A DNA stretch of 64,000 nt from Variovorax sp. PAMC26660 (lineage in GTDB: Bacteria > Pseudomonadota > Gammaproteobacteria > Burkholderiales > Burkholderiaceae_C). The notes under the pieces were generated by a model. That model worked only from the letters and a program-made list of their open reading frames with translations. It did not search any database and had not been told where the DNA came from. This document shows, in pieces, positions 35,233-44,004 of the stretch. The position numbers and the translations under genes were made by a program. Each line of letters starts with the position of its first letter. The first letter of the stretch is position 1. The stretch covers positions 6,129,501-6,193,500 of the forward strand of contig NZ_CP060295.1 of the NCBI RefSeq assembly GCF_014302995.1, written 5' to 3'.

Positions 35233-35697
35233 ATGATGAGCCGATTCGAAGAGATGTTGGACAAGGCGCATGCCAACGCAGCCGTGGTCATGAAGCTCTA
35301 TGAAGAGTGCCTGAACCAGAAGAACTATTCGATGGCCGAGGCTCTCATCGCCCCTTCGCTTGAAACTCCCGGCGGACAGGGAGTGGAAGGGTTCCTGGAA
35401 ATCATTCGCCCGCTCCACGCGGCATTTGATCCCCTGGCCTTCAAGATCGAAGACATCATCGCGCAAGGCGATCGAGTGGTCGTCCGCTGGACGATGCGTG
35501 GCACGCACTCTGGGGTCTGGGCTGGAGCGGCCCCGACCCACAAGCCTGTTCAGCAGACCGCCATCGTGATCTACCAAGTGCAGGATGGAAAGATTGCCGC
35601 CTATTGGCCGATGGTGGATCGCCTGGGCCTCGCCATGCAGCTGGGCTTGGTGGTGGCTGGGAATGGCCAGGCTTCGCCTCACGCCACATCTACTTGA
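35233..35697 (+). CDS. SnoaL-like (NTF2-fold) protein
   Basis: The 154-residue protein has the SnoaL-like/ester cyclase pattern: a helical start (YEECLNQKNYSMAEALIAPS), then strands with DRVVVRWTMRGTHSG and a closing YQVQDGKIAAYWPMVDRLG. SnoaL-fold proteins are small-molecule cyclases, isomerases or hydrolases, and the substrate cannot be told here. AAGGAG lies just upstream of two adjacent ATG codons. Its end overlaps the convergent DUF2867 gene by 19 bases. It begins the normal chromosomal sequence after the T6SS payload region. Confidence 0.75.
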   Translation: MMSRFEEMLDKAHANAAVVMKLYEECLNQKNYSMAEALIAPSLETPGGQGVEGFLEIIRPLHAAFDPLAFKIEDIIAQGDRVVVRWTMRGTHSGVWAGAAPTHKPVQQTAIVIYQVQDGKIAAYWPMVDRLGLAMQLGLVVAGNGQASPHATST

Positions 35698-36203
35698 ATC
35701 TTCATTGTTCTCACCGCCCGTTCCAGACTCGCCCGCATGATCACGCGATGAAACGGTGCAATCGTCGCAAGATAGGTGCGCCCCAGTCGGTTGTGGCAAT
35801 GCACCACCGTCCCCGCGACCAGCTCGCGCCCATGGGCTGCATCGGTATGAAGTTGGAGGCTGACGCGGAAGTCGAGATGCCGATCATCCTCGCCCAGCAC
35901 CAATTCCGTCGCGCTCTTTGACAGCACCGGAAAGAAGCCGATCACCGGTCCACGCGCCGCGGCGGCAAGACCGACGGCGCGCGACGACTTGACGCCGACG
36001 GTCGCCATCACCACGTCGCGGGCCCCTGTGAGCGCACGAATCCACCAGGCCTGTTTCTCCAACGCGGCGCGTGCAAGCACCTCCAGGTCATTGCTGGCCC
36101 CCGCCGGCAGTTGAATTGCATAGGCGTCCAAAAGGTCTGCGCCCGCGTAGAGCGGCGCAAGCACGCTGTTGCTGGGGATGGGCACGGCGCGCGCTTTGGT
36201 CAT
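35679..36203 (-). CDS. DUF2867 family protein
   Basis: The 174-residue protein matches DUF2867: AIQLPAGASNDLEVLARAAL near the start, a LVLGEDDRHLDFRVSL core and a closing NRLGRTYLATIAPFHRVIM. The biochemical function of the family is not established. Some members are fused to NAD-binding domains, but this one is not. It is convergent with the SnoaL-like gene and stands alone, upstream of the Lrp gene on the same strand with a gap of about 135 bases. Confidence 0.75.
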   Translation of the reverse strand: MTKARAVPIPSNSVLAPLYAGADLLDAYAIQLPAGASNDLEVLARAALEKQAWWIRALTGARDVVMATVGVKSSRAVGLAAAARGPVIGFFPVLSKSATELVLGEDDRHLDFRVSLQLHTDAAHGRELVAGTVVHCHNRLGRTYLATIAPFHRVIMRASLERAVRTMKIQVDVA

Positions 36204-36338
36204 GTGTTCAGGTACCGGATGCTGGGGAGGGGCGTAGCCATGGTGCGGGCACGGTAGATCGAGATGTCCCCCCTTGATAAAGCATGCAGGGGCGCTGCAT
36301 CTTATCCGTCGCGGCCTCCGCGCGTGCTGCCGATGCGT

Positions 36339-36860
36339 TCAGCGCCGTCGTGGCCCCACCGCGCGAGGCTTGTCGGGCAGCAGATGGTCGAGCGGCAAGG
36401 CCGTTTCCGACTTGATCTCGCGCAGCACGATGCTCGAACGCACGTGCGTGACGCCGGGCAGGCTGAACAGCACTTCGTGCAAAAAGCGCTCGTAGTGCTT
36501 CATGTCCGGCACTGTCACGTTCAGGATGTAATCCGCCGGGCCGGTGGCCGACACGCAGCGGATGATCTGCGGGCTCGCGGCCACGGCTTCCTCGAAGCGC
36601 TGCACCATCGCTTCGCTGTGCCGGTCGAGGTTCACCTCGGCCACGGCCGACACATGCAGGCCGACCTGTTCGGGGTCGACCAGTGCGGTGTAGCCGCGAA
36701 TGACGCCGGCGGCTTCCATGTCCTTGATGCGCTTCCAGCAGGGCGTGGGCGACAGCCCCACGGCCTCGGAAATCTGTTGCACCGTCTGCCGGCCGTCATG
36801 CTGCAGCGCAGAAAGAATCTTGAGGCAATGCTCGTCAAGAGAAACCGAATCGACGTTCAT
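36339..36860 (-). CDS. Lrp/AsnC family transcriptional regulator
   Basis: The 173-residue protein has an N-terminal winged helix-turn-helix (about 8-60: LDEHCLKILSALQHDGRQTV, VGLSPTPCWKRIKDME) and the C-terminal RAM domain (about 75-150) that senses amino acids. It diverges from the indolepyruvate oxidoreductase gene with a 92-base gap, a classic arrangement for an Lrp-type activator of an amino-acid catabolic gene. The start is the ATG giving MNVDSVSLDEH; an upstream in-frame extension is not typical of the family. The ligand is probably an aromatic or branched amino acid or its keto acid, by inference. Confidence 0.9.
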   Translation of the reverse strand: MNVDSVSLDEHCLKILSALQHDGRQTVQQISEAVGLSPTPCWKRIKDMEAAGVIRGYTALVDPEQVGLHVSAVAEVNLDRHSEAMVQRFEEAVAASPQIIRCVSATGPADYILNVTVPDMKHYERFLHEVLFSLPGVTHVRSSIVLREIKSETALPLDHLLPDKPRAVGPRRR

Positions 36861-36935
36861 GGCGGGTTTCGAGAAGATTGTTCTTAAAACAAGGGTCTGC
36901 GCTAGTGTATTGAAGAAGCACTTCCGCAGGGCATC

Positions 36936-36950
36936 GCAGAACAATTCTGC
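36936..36950. promoter_or_regulatory. 15-bp palindrome at the start of the indolepyruvate oxidoreductase gene
   Basis: GCAGAA-CAA-TTCTGC is a perfect 6-3-6 inverted repeat ending two bases before the ATG at 36953. It resembles the A/T-centred palindromes bound by Lrp/AsnC proteins, and the divergent gene encodes one. It occupies the place of a ribosome site, which is otherwise not visible, so binding could also block translation initiation or early transcription. Confidence 0.45.
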
Positions 36951-36952
36951 GC

Positions 36953-39900
36953 ATGAACGCCCCACATGACACAGCCGCACTCAGACGGCCCGGCTACCAG
37001 CTTTCCGACAACCTCTGGGCCCCCTCGGGCTCGGTCTTCATCACCGGCACGCAGGCGCTGATCCGCGTGCTGGTGATGCAGGGCCGGCGCGATGCAGCGC
37101 GAGGCCTGCACACGCAGGGCTTCGTCAGCGGCTACCGCGGCTCGCCGCTGGGCATGGTCGACCAGGCGATCTGGAAGGCGGGTGAACGCTTCAAGGAAAC
37201 AGGCATCCGCTTCGTGCCGGCCGTCAACGAAGAGCTGGCGGCCACGCAGGTGCTGGGCACGCAGCGCGTCGAGTCGGACCCGGAGCGCACCGTCGAGGGC
37301 GTGTTTGCCATGTGGTACGGCAAGGGCCCCGGCGTGGACCGCGCAGGCGATGCGCTCAAGCACGGCAACGCCTATGGCTCGTCACCGCACGGCGGCGTGC
37401 TGGTGGTGGCCGGCGATGACCACGGTTGCGTGTCGTCGTCGATGCCGCACCAGAGCGACCATGCCTTCATGGCCTGGCGCATGCCGGTCATGCAGCCCTC
37501 GTGCGTGGCCGAGTACCTGGAGTTCGGCTTGTACGGCTACGAGCTGTCGCGTTACTCGGGCGCCTGGGTCGGCATGGCGGCGCTGTCCGAGATCGTGGAG
37601 AGCGCGGGCACGGTGGACCTCGACGCGGTCAACGCGCGCGTCATGGCCTGGGAAGACGCGGACACCGTGAGCACCGCCACCGGCCACCGCGCACCGCCGG
37701 ACGGCCTGCATTACCGCTGGCCCGACCTGCCGTCGCTGCGCATCGAATCGCGGCTCGAAGACAAGCTCGCGGCCGTGGCCGCCTTCACCAGCCGCAACAG
37801 CATCGACCGCCATGTGATCGTGAGCGAGCACGCAAAGGTGGGCATCGTCACCTGCGGCAAGGCGCACCACGACCTGATGGAGGTGCTGCGCCGGCTCGAA
37901 CTCTCGCCGGAGCAATTGGCCCGCGCCGGTGTGCGGCTGTACAAGATCGGCTTGAGCTTTCCACTCGAGCAGACGCGCATCAAGGCCTTCGCGCAGGGAC
38001 TCGAAGAAATCCTCATCGTCGAAGAGAAGGGCGCGGTCGTCGAGACGCAACTGCGCGACATCTTCTACAACGCGCCGGCGCACGAGCGGCCCGTGCTCGT
38101 CGGCAAGCACGACCGCGACGGCCGGCCGCTGGTGTCGGCGCTCGGCGAACTGCGCCCCTCGCGGCTGATCGAGCTGGTCGCGCACTGGCTGGCCGCGCAT
38201 TTTCCCGACAACCACGACCTGGGCGACCACCTGCAGCATGTGCGCGACTTCACGCCGCCCGAGCTGCTCGGCAACGCGAGCGATTCGGTCAAGCGCCTGC
38301 CGTATTTCTGCGCCGGCTGTCCGCACAACACCAGCACCAAGGTGCCCGAAGGCTCGACCGCGCGCGCCGGCATCGGCTGCCACTTCATGGCCAACTGGAT
38401 GGACCGCAGCACGGCCGGGCTGATACAGATGGGCGGGGAGGGCGTCGACTGGATCTCGCACGCGATGTTCACGAAGACACCGCATGTGTTCCAGAACCTG
38501 GGCGACGGCACCTACTACCACTCGGGCTACCTCGCGATCCGGCAGGCGGTGGCGGCCAAGACGACGCTCACCTACAAGATCTTGTTCAACGACGCGGTCG
38601 CGATGACTGGCGGCCAGCCCATCGACGGCGTGATCAGCGTGGACGCGATCGCGCGGCAGGTTGAATCCGAGGGCGTGCGCAAGGTGGTCGTCGTCAGCGA
38701 TGCCATCGACAAGTACGACGCCATCAAGAATCGTTTTCCGCAAGGCACCGAGTTCCACGACCGCGCAGCGCTCGACGATGTGCAGCGCCGCCTGCGCGAG
38801 ATGGCGGGCGTCACGGTGCTCATCTACGAACAGACCTGCGCCGCAGAAAAGCGTCGCCGCCGCAAGAAGGGCGAGCTGGTCGATCCGCCCAAGCGCCTGT
38901 TCATCAACGAGGCCGTGTGCGAAGGATGCGGCGACTGCACCGTGCAAAGCAACTGCGTGGCCGTGCTGCCGCAGGAAACGTCGATGGGGCGCAAGCGCAA
39001 GATCGACCAGACCAGTTGCAACAAGGACTATTCCTGCGCCAAGGGCTTCTGCCCCAGCTTCGTGGGCGTGACCGGCGGCAAGCTGCGCCGCAAGAGCGGT
39101 GCGCTGGCTGCGGGGCGCGACGCGTTCCTGCATCGCGTGGCCGCATTGCCGTACCCCACCGCGCATGTGTGGACCGCGCCCTACGACCTGCTCGTGACCG
39201 GCGTGGGCGGCACCGGCGTGGTGACGGTCGGTGCCGTCATCGCCATGGCCGCGCACCTGGAAGGCAAGGCCGCCAGCGTGCTCGACTTCATGGGCTTTGC
39301 GCAGAAGGGCGGCTCGGTGCTGAGCTTCGTGCGCCTGGCCGATTCGCGCGACCGGCTGCACCAGGTGCGCATCGACACGCAGCAGGCCGACGCAATCCTG
39401 GCCTGCGACGTGGTGGTCGGCGCATCGGCCGATGCGTTGCAAACCGTACGGCATGGCCGCACGCGCATCCTGGCGAACATCCACGAGATTCCGGTGGCCG
39501 AATCGCTGCGCAATCCGGATGCCGATCTGCACGTGGACCTGCTGCTGGAGAAGATGCGCTTCGTCGCCGGCGAAGAGCAGGTCGAGACCTTCGACGCGCA
39601 GAGCCTCGCTGAAGAATTCCTGGGCGACACGCTGGCGGCGAACATCGTCGCGGCTGGTTATGCATGGCAGCGCGGGCTGGTGCCGCTCAGCCTCGAAGCG
39701 CTGATGCATGCGATCGAACTCAACGGTGTGGCGGTGGCCGCAAACCAGTCGGCGTTCTCGCTCGGGCGGCTTGCGGCGGGCGATTCCACGGCGCTCGATC
39801 AGTTGCGCGCAGTGCCCATGGACACGCAGGCACAACAGGCGGACGAACGCCCGCTGGAAGCCCTGTTGGCGGACGCGCGCCGGCATCTCACCGGCTATCA

Positions 39901-40561
39901 GAACGCCGCCTGGGCCGACCGCTACGAGGCCCGCATCCGCGCCCTGCAGACGCGCGAAGCGGCCCTGGCCGGTGGCGACGCTGCGTTGCCCTTCACGCGC
40001 AACGCAGCGCGCAGCCTGCTGAGGCTCATGAGCTACAAGGACGAATACGAAGTGGCGCGGCTCTACACCGACGGCGCGTTCCTGCAGAAGCTGCACGACC
40101 AGTTCGAAGGCGAGCTGAAGCTCGAATTCCACATGGCGCCGCCGCTGCTCGCGCGCGGCACGAACGGACAGCCACCCGCCAAGATCCGGCTCGGGGCATG
40201 GATGCTTCCGGCCATGAAGTGGCTGGCGCTGGGCAAGCACCTGCGCGGCACCGCGCTGGATGTCTTCGGCTATACACAGGAGCGCCGGCTGGAGCGCTCG
40301 CTCATCGACCAGTTCGATGCACGCCTCGACGAACTGGTGGCCGAGCTTTCACCAGGCAACCAGAAGCTCGCGGCGCACATCGCCGCAGTGCCACTCGCGA
40401 TCCGCGGCTACGGCCATGTGAAGCACGCCAACTTCGAACTGGCGGCGGTTCGGGAGGCCGAACTGATGCACCGCTTTTCGCCGGAGCGCTATCCAAGGCC
40501 CGCGGCGCCGGCGAAGCCGGGACAGTTCAGGGGGATCGCGGTCGTCGCATCCGGCGGATGA
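36953..40561 (+). CDS. Fused indolepyruvate ferredoxin oxidoreductase (IorA-IorB type)
   Basis: This 1202-residue enzyme oxidatively decarboxylates aryl- or branched-chain 2-keto acids to acyl-CoA, passing electrons to ferredoxin. It is a fusion of the alpha and gamma parts. The N-terminal TPP-dependent region (about 25-600) includes FCAGCPHNTSTKVPEGS. An Fe-S region has Cys at 656, 659, 662 and 668 (CEGCGDC) and more Cys in SCNKDYSCAKGFCPSF. The gamma domain from about 740 has VTGVGGTGVVTVG. The C-terminal extension (about 1000-1190) is usual for the proteobacterial form. It would act late in Phe/Tyr/Trp or Val/Leu/Ile breakdown. It is transcribed divergently from the lrp-type gene. Confidence 0.93.
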   Translation: MNAPHDTAALRRPGYQLSDNLWAPSGSVFITGTQALIRVLVMQGRRDAARGLHTQGFVSGYRGSPLGMVDQAIWKAGERFKETGIRFVPAVNEELAATQVLGTQRVESDPERTVEGVFAMWYGKGPGVDRAGDALKHGNAYGSSPHGGVLVVAGDDHGCVSSSMPHQSDHAFMAWRMPVMQPSCVAEYLEFGLYGYELSRYSGAWVGMAALSEIVESAGTVDLDAVNARVMAWEDADTVSTATGHRAPPDGLHYRWPDLPSLRIESRLEDKLAAVAAFTSRNSIDRHVIVSEHAKVGIVTCGKAHHDLMEVLRRLELSPEQLARAGVRLYKIGLSFPLEQTRIKAFAQGLEEILIVEEKGAVVETQLRDIFYNAPAHERPVLVGKHDRDGRPLVSALGELRPSRLIELVAHWLAAHFPDNHDLGDHLQHVRDFTPPELLGNASDSVKRLPYFCAGCPHNTSTKVPEGSTARAGIGCHFMANWMDRSTAGLIQMGGEGVDWISHAMFTKTPHVFQNLGDGTYYHSGYLAIRQAVAAKTTLTYKILFNDAVAMTGGQPIDGVISVDAIARQVESEGVRKVVVVSDAIDKYDAIKNRFPQGTEFHDRAALDDVQRRLREMAGVTVLIYEQTCAAEKRRRRKKGELVDPPKRLFINEAVCEGCGDCTVQSNCVAVLPQETSMGRKRKIDQTSCNKDYSCAKGFCPSFVGVTGGKLRRKSGALAAGRDAFLHRVAALPYPTAHVWTAPYDLLVTGVGGTGVVTVGAVIAMAAHLEGKAASVLDFMGFAQKGGSVLSFVRLADSRDRLHQVRIDTQQADAILACDVVVGASADALQTVRHGRTRILANIHEIPVAESLRNPDADLHVDLLLEKMRFVAGEEQVETFDAQSLAEEFLGDTLAANIVAAGYAWQRGLVPLSLEALMHAIELNGVAVAANQSAFSLGRLAAGDSTALDQLRAVPMDTQAQQADERPLEALLADARRHLTGYQNAAWADRYEARIRALQTREAALAGGDAALPFTRNAARSLLRLMSYKDEYEVARLYTDGAFLQKLHDQFEGELKLEFHMAPPLLARGTNGQPPAKIRLGAWMLPAMKWLALGKHLRGTALDVFGYTQERRLERSLIDQFDARLDELVAELSPGNQKLAAHIAAVPLAIRGYGHVKHANFELAAVREAELMHRFSPERYPRPAAPAKPGQFRGIAVVASGG

Positions 40562-40685
40562 AGCGGGCATGTCTGAAGAAAACGAGGGTCGAAGCACGAA
40601 TTTCGAACTTTGAATGCGCGGGGCGCCACCACAGAATTTCAAAGCCTTTTCTTCTTTCATTCAACCTTCCAAAGCTCTCATCGCC

Positions 40686-41123
40686 ATGACCATTCCCAAC
40701 ACAGACCGCCTGGTTCCGCCCGCTCTCTCGGTGCTGCGCATTGTCTCGGCCTACCTGCTGATCCAGCACGGCTCGGCCAAACTCTTCGGCTTTCCGCACG
40801 TGGCGTTCTTCGACAACCTCCAACTCGTCTCGCTGCTGGGCGCGGCGGGCGTGCTGGAGTTCTTCGGCGGCATCCTGCTGCTGATCGGCCTGTTCACGCG
40901 GCCGGTCGCGTTTGTGCTCTCGGGCCAGCTGGCCTTCGCGTACTTCATCGGCCATGCGTCCAAGGGCTTCGTGCTGACGCCTTCGCTCAACCAGGGAGAG
41001 GCGGCAGTGCTGTTCTCGTTCGTCTTCCTGTTCATCGCCGCCGCCGGTGCAGGCCCCTGGAGCATCGATGCCTGGCGTCGGCGACCGGTGCATGCACCAA
41101 CGCCCGCCGACGCAGCCGCATAA
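40686..41123 (+). CDS. DoxX family membrane protein
   Basis: The 145-residue protein has four membrane helices and the DoxX opening LRIVSAYLLIQHGSAKLFGFP (about 17-37). A GAAGVLEFFGGILLLIGLFTR motif follows in the second helix. DoxX proteins associate with redox and thiol stress systems in some bacteria, but the substrate of this one is unknown. It starts about 125 bases after the oxidoreductase gene, so it is not clearly in the same operon. Confidence 0.87.
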   Translation: MTIPNTDRLVPPALSVLRIVSAYLLIQHGSAKLFGFPHVAFFDNLQLVSLLGAAGVLEFFGGILLLIGLFTRPVAFVLSGQLAFAYFIGHASKGFVLTPSLNQGEAAVLFSFVFLFIAAAGAGPWSIDAWRRRPVHAPTPADAAA

Positions 41124-41314
41124 GCCTGCGATCAGGCACCGTCGTGCGCGCCGCCTGCATATCGACCCACGCTTTCCTTCCTTGTCCGCAGCTTTACGCT
41201 GCATTCACAAAATTCCCGGCTTCCTGAGCCGCAGGTCAGGTGCCCTGCAGGTGCGAGACATAGACTTTTTTCGAGGGAGTCTTCGTCGCGACATCTTCAT
41301 TGCGGACCGGACCC

Positions 41315-41911
41315 ATGAATGAAATCAACCTTCAACTCTTTCATTGGATAGTGGCAGGTGAGGACCCGGGCTCGTGGGCACTCCTCACGGGTTGCGTGGT
41401 TGCCGTGTGGGGCGGCCCTTTGTGCGCCGCAGTGCTTTGCTGGGCCGCATTCGCGAAGCCTTCGGATCGGGCCTACATATTGACGGTGGCCATGGCTGCG
41501 ATCGGGGTCTCGGTCATCTCGCACTTCATTGCGGCCGGCATCGGCTTCCAGCGTCCCTTCGCACAAGGCCTCGTGCCTGGGTACATCTTGCACACTGCCG
41601 ATGGCTCGATGCCTTCCACACATGCCAGCGTGATGTTCTTCATCACGTTCGCCTTCATGGCGCGGGCCTCGCTTCGCCGGACGGCCTGGGTGTTCGGCTT
41701 GCTAGCCGTTGCCACGGGCTGGGCGCGCATCTACGTCGGCGTGCACTTCCCGGCGGATATTGCGTTCGGCATTGCGCTCGGCGCATTTCTATCGTGTCCG
41801 TTCGTCATCACCCAAAGGGCACGCCTTCGACACGTGCAGGTTCGCGGGACTGCCCGGCACCTCGTGAGGGAAGGGCGTGTGTCGAATCCCTTGGGGCGCA
41901 GCGCTGAGTAG
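41315..41911 (+). CDS. PAP2-family membrane phosphatase (BcrC-like)
   Basis: The 198-residue protein has several membrane helices and the three PAP2 phosphatase motifs: Arg80-Pro81 in GFQRPF, the PSTH sequence at 100-103, and GWARIYVGVHFPADI, with Arg138, His144 and Asp148. The layout and length are those of BcrC-type undecaprenyl pyrophosphate phosphatases, which recycle the lipid carrier for cell-wall synthesis and can give bacitracin resistance. A general lipid phosphatase role cannot be excluded. It stands alone with an upstream gap of about 190 bases. Confidence 0.88.
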   Translation: MNEINLQLFHWIVAGEDPGSWALLTGCVVAVWGGPLCAAVLCWAAFAKPSDRAYILTVAMAAIGVSVISHFIAAGIGFQRPFAQGLVPGYILHTADGSMPSTHASVMFFITFAFMARASLRRTAWVFGLLAVATGWARIYVGVHFPADIAFGIALGAFLSCPFVITQRARLRHVQVRGTARHLVREGRVSNPLGRSAE

Positions 41912-41980
41912 ACCCGGCTCGCGACGATGCAAGCGAGGAGCGAGTCCCCCGCCTGCTTTGCGTGCTTTGTCTTCCGGCCG

Positions 41981-43726
41981 TCACGGTGTGCAGGTGAAGC
42001 TGGCCGCAGCGTTGACGTCCCCCGTGCCGTTGTAGCGCGGATACTTCGGCGCCTCGCAGACCGGCATCGTCCGGGCCGTGGCGCCGGCCATGAACTTGTA
42101 GGTCAACTGATCCGGTGCCTTGCCGCTCTCCACCCAGTCGATGATGGCGCCGAGCCAGTCGACCTCCGCGAGATTGGCTCCCGCCCCGTGGGTCGACGCG
42201 GGAACGATGAACATGCGCGCGTTGCTGCGAGGGTCGGCCAGCCCCATCCCCTTGGCGGAATGGGTCATGGTGGCGAAGTTGCGGGCGTGATCGTTGACCG
42301 ACAGCAACGGGTCCCCGGCGTCGTGCCATGAAAGCAGCTTGTGGCCCGACGCCACGTAGGCCGCGATGGCGTTCTTGTCGTGGTCGGCGCCCAGGCGCAG
42401 AAGGCCACTGCTGAAGAGGTAGTAGTCGCGGTTGATGTCGAAGCTCGCCAGGTTGGGAGCCAGCGCCGTGCCCGGTGGCGGGGCACCGAACCACAGGGGA
42501 TCGTTCGTTGCCAGGAACGCAAAGCCGCCGCCCAGGCCGCCATAGCTGGTCACGCCCAGCGCCGGCACGCTGGGAATGGTGGACGCAGGCGCGAAGTTGG
42601 TCCAGCTGTAGCTGCTGTAGGCGGTAGCGCCGGTGCTCAGCGTCAGGTTGCCGAGCAGGCCCGCAAGCGTGGGAACCTGCGCAGCCGACAGGCACAGCGT
42701 GGGGTCGGCATTCGCACCGGGTTGGCCGCATTGCAGCGACGCGGCTGGCAAGGTGCACGCGCCAGGGTTCGCAAGGTAGCCATCGGTTGCGCCGTCGCTT
42801 GCGTCGCAGGCCGCCACGGCCGCCGTGTAGGCGGCGGCGTACTGGGCCGGGCCGATCTCTGCCGGCGTGGCCGCCTTGGCGGCCGTGTTCATCAGGCCGG
42901 TGACGGCCCCGCCCATGTCCATGGTTTCACAGCCGGCGACGATGCCGTCGAATTCATCGGGCCAGCGCTGTGCGGCGATGTAGGCGTTGCGGCCACCGTT
43001 GGAACAACCGTTGAAATAGCTGCGGCTCGGTGCCTTGCCGAAGAAGGCCTTGGCGACGGCCTTGCCGAAGCGCAGCGTGGTGCCGCCGGCGGCGTAGGCA
43101 TAGTCGATGGCCGACTGCTGGCCTTCGGGTGTGCCGCTCACCCACACGCCCGGTGCGGCCTGCGCAGGGACGCTGGCCCGGTTGCCACCGTTGGAGGCCG
43201 CATACACCGCGCCTTTGAGTGCGAGCGTGGCATCGACTGCCATCACGGCGCCGCCCGTGTCCATCGTCACCGCCGAGGGGATGCGTCCGTCGAAACCGCC
43301 ACCGCCTTGCTGCCAGTAGCGACCGGTCCAGTTGTCCGGCACGTCGATCTCGATGTCGAGGAACGGTGCGCGCGTGCCGAGCAGCTGGCAGAAGCCCGAT
43401 GCGTAGAGCGGCGCCTTGGCCTCGAAGCGGGTGGTCTTCGTGATCGACACACCCTCGATGACCTGCCCGTTGAGCGTGTTGCATGTGCTCTTGAGCTGCT
43501 CGGCCGTGGGTCCCGCAGTTGGTGGTGCCGGGGGGGCCGGCGCAGGGGCGGGCGCGGGCGGCAGGATCGGAAGGAAGCCGCCGCCACCGTTGCCACCACC
43601 TCCGCAGGCTGCGAGCACGGCGCACAGCCCGCTCGCTGCCACCCAAGCGCTTGCGCGCAAGACGGCCCTGGTGGTGAACACGGGAAGGACGCTGGGCGTG
43701 CGTGCCATGCGGATGCCGAAGCCCAT
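41981..43726 (-). CDS. Tannase/feruloyl esterase family lipoprotein
   Basis: The protein of roughly 580 residues has a long leader with lipobox VLAAC followed by a Gly/Pro-rich linker, so it is probably an outer-membrane or periplasmic lipoprotein. The alpha/beta hydrolase body matches the tannase/feruloyl esterase family: the nucleophile motif is GCSNGGRNA, the acidic residue lies in LLSWHDAGDPLL, and the His is probably that in ASTHGAGANL. Such enzymes hydrolyse esters of phenolic acids. The start is uncertain (ATGs at 43825, 43765, 43726 or 43708); 43726 has a GGAG upstream. It diverges from the hydrolase operon. Confidence 0.85.
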   Translation of the reverse strand: MGFGIRMARTPSVLPVFTTRAVLRASAWVAASGLCAVLAACGGGGNGGGGFLPILPPAPAPAPAPPAPPTAGPTAEQLKSTCNTLNGQVIEGVSITKTTRFEAKAPLYASGFCQLLGTRAPFLDIEIDVPDNWTGRYWQQGGGGFDGRIPSAVTMDTGGAVMAVDATLALKGAVYAASNGGNRASVPAQAAPGVWVSGTPEGQQSAIDYAYAAGGTTLRFGKAVAKAFFGKAPSRSYFNGCSNGGRNAYIAAQRWPDEFDGIVAGCETMDMGGAVTGLMNTAAKAATPAEIGPAQYAAAYTAAVAACDASDGATDGYLANPGACTLPAASLQCGQPGANADPTLCLSAAQVPTLAGLLGNLTLSTGATAYSSYSWTNFAPASTIPSVPALGVTSYGGLGGGFAFLATNDPLWFGAPPPGTALAPNLASFDINRDYYLFSSGLLRLGADHDKNAIAAYVASGHKLLSWHDAGDPLLSVNDHARNFATMTHSAKGMGLADPRSNARMFIVPASTHGAGANLAEVDWLGAIIDWVESGKAPDQLTYKFMAGATARTMPVCEAPKYPRYNGTGDVNAAASFTCTP

Positions 43727-43918
43727 CGATGCAGGGTGCTCCTGCAGCTTGTCTCTGCTTGTCATGCGGGCATCGTAGGCAAGGCTTTTTATATTCGGAA
43801 ATACCTTTTTCAGCTGGTTTTTCATACGCTGCAGATATCGATGCGCTTCGCCATCCCCGCTGGTTCGTCGCGGTTTTCCGAGGAGATCGCCTCCACGCGC
43901 ACCCGTTGGCGATTCTCA

Positions 43919-43935
43919 TGTTCATCTATCGGACA
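43919..43935. promoter_or_regulatory. Candidate IclR-type operator upstream of the hydrolase operon
   Basis: TGTTC-N7-GGACA, within the longer match CATGTTC-N7-GGACAAAC (43917-43938), lies about 70 bases before the first hydrolase gene and between it and the divergent tannase gene. The same 22-base pattern occurs at the iclR start. The half-sites are nearly inverted copies (TGTTC and TGTCC), as expected for a dimeric regulator. Confidence 0.5.
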
Positions 43936-44004
43936 AACCCATGGCCTCGAAAGAGAGGTGCGCGAACAATCTGCCCGACAGACGCCACCCAAGCTCGAAA
44001 GACC

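Noticed and set aside
37382..40240. A 952-codon open frame antisense to the indolepyruvate oxidoreductase gene
   Set aside because: It is His/Arg/Val-rich, with no domain and no ribosome site, and it covers a gene whose motifs are complete. It is a codon-bias shadow.
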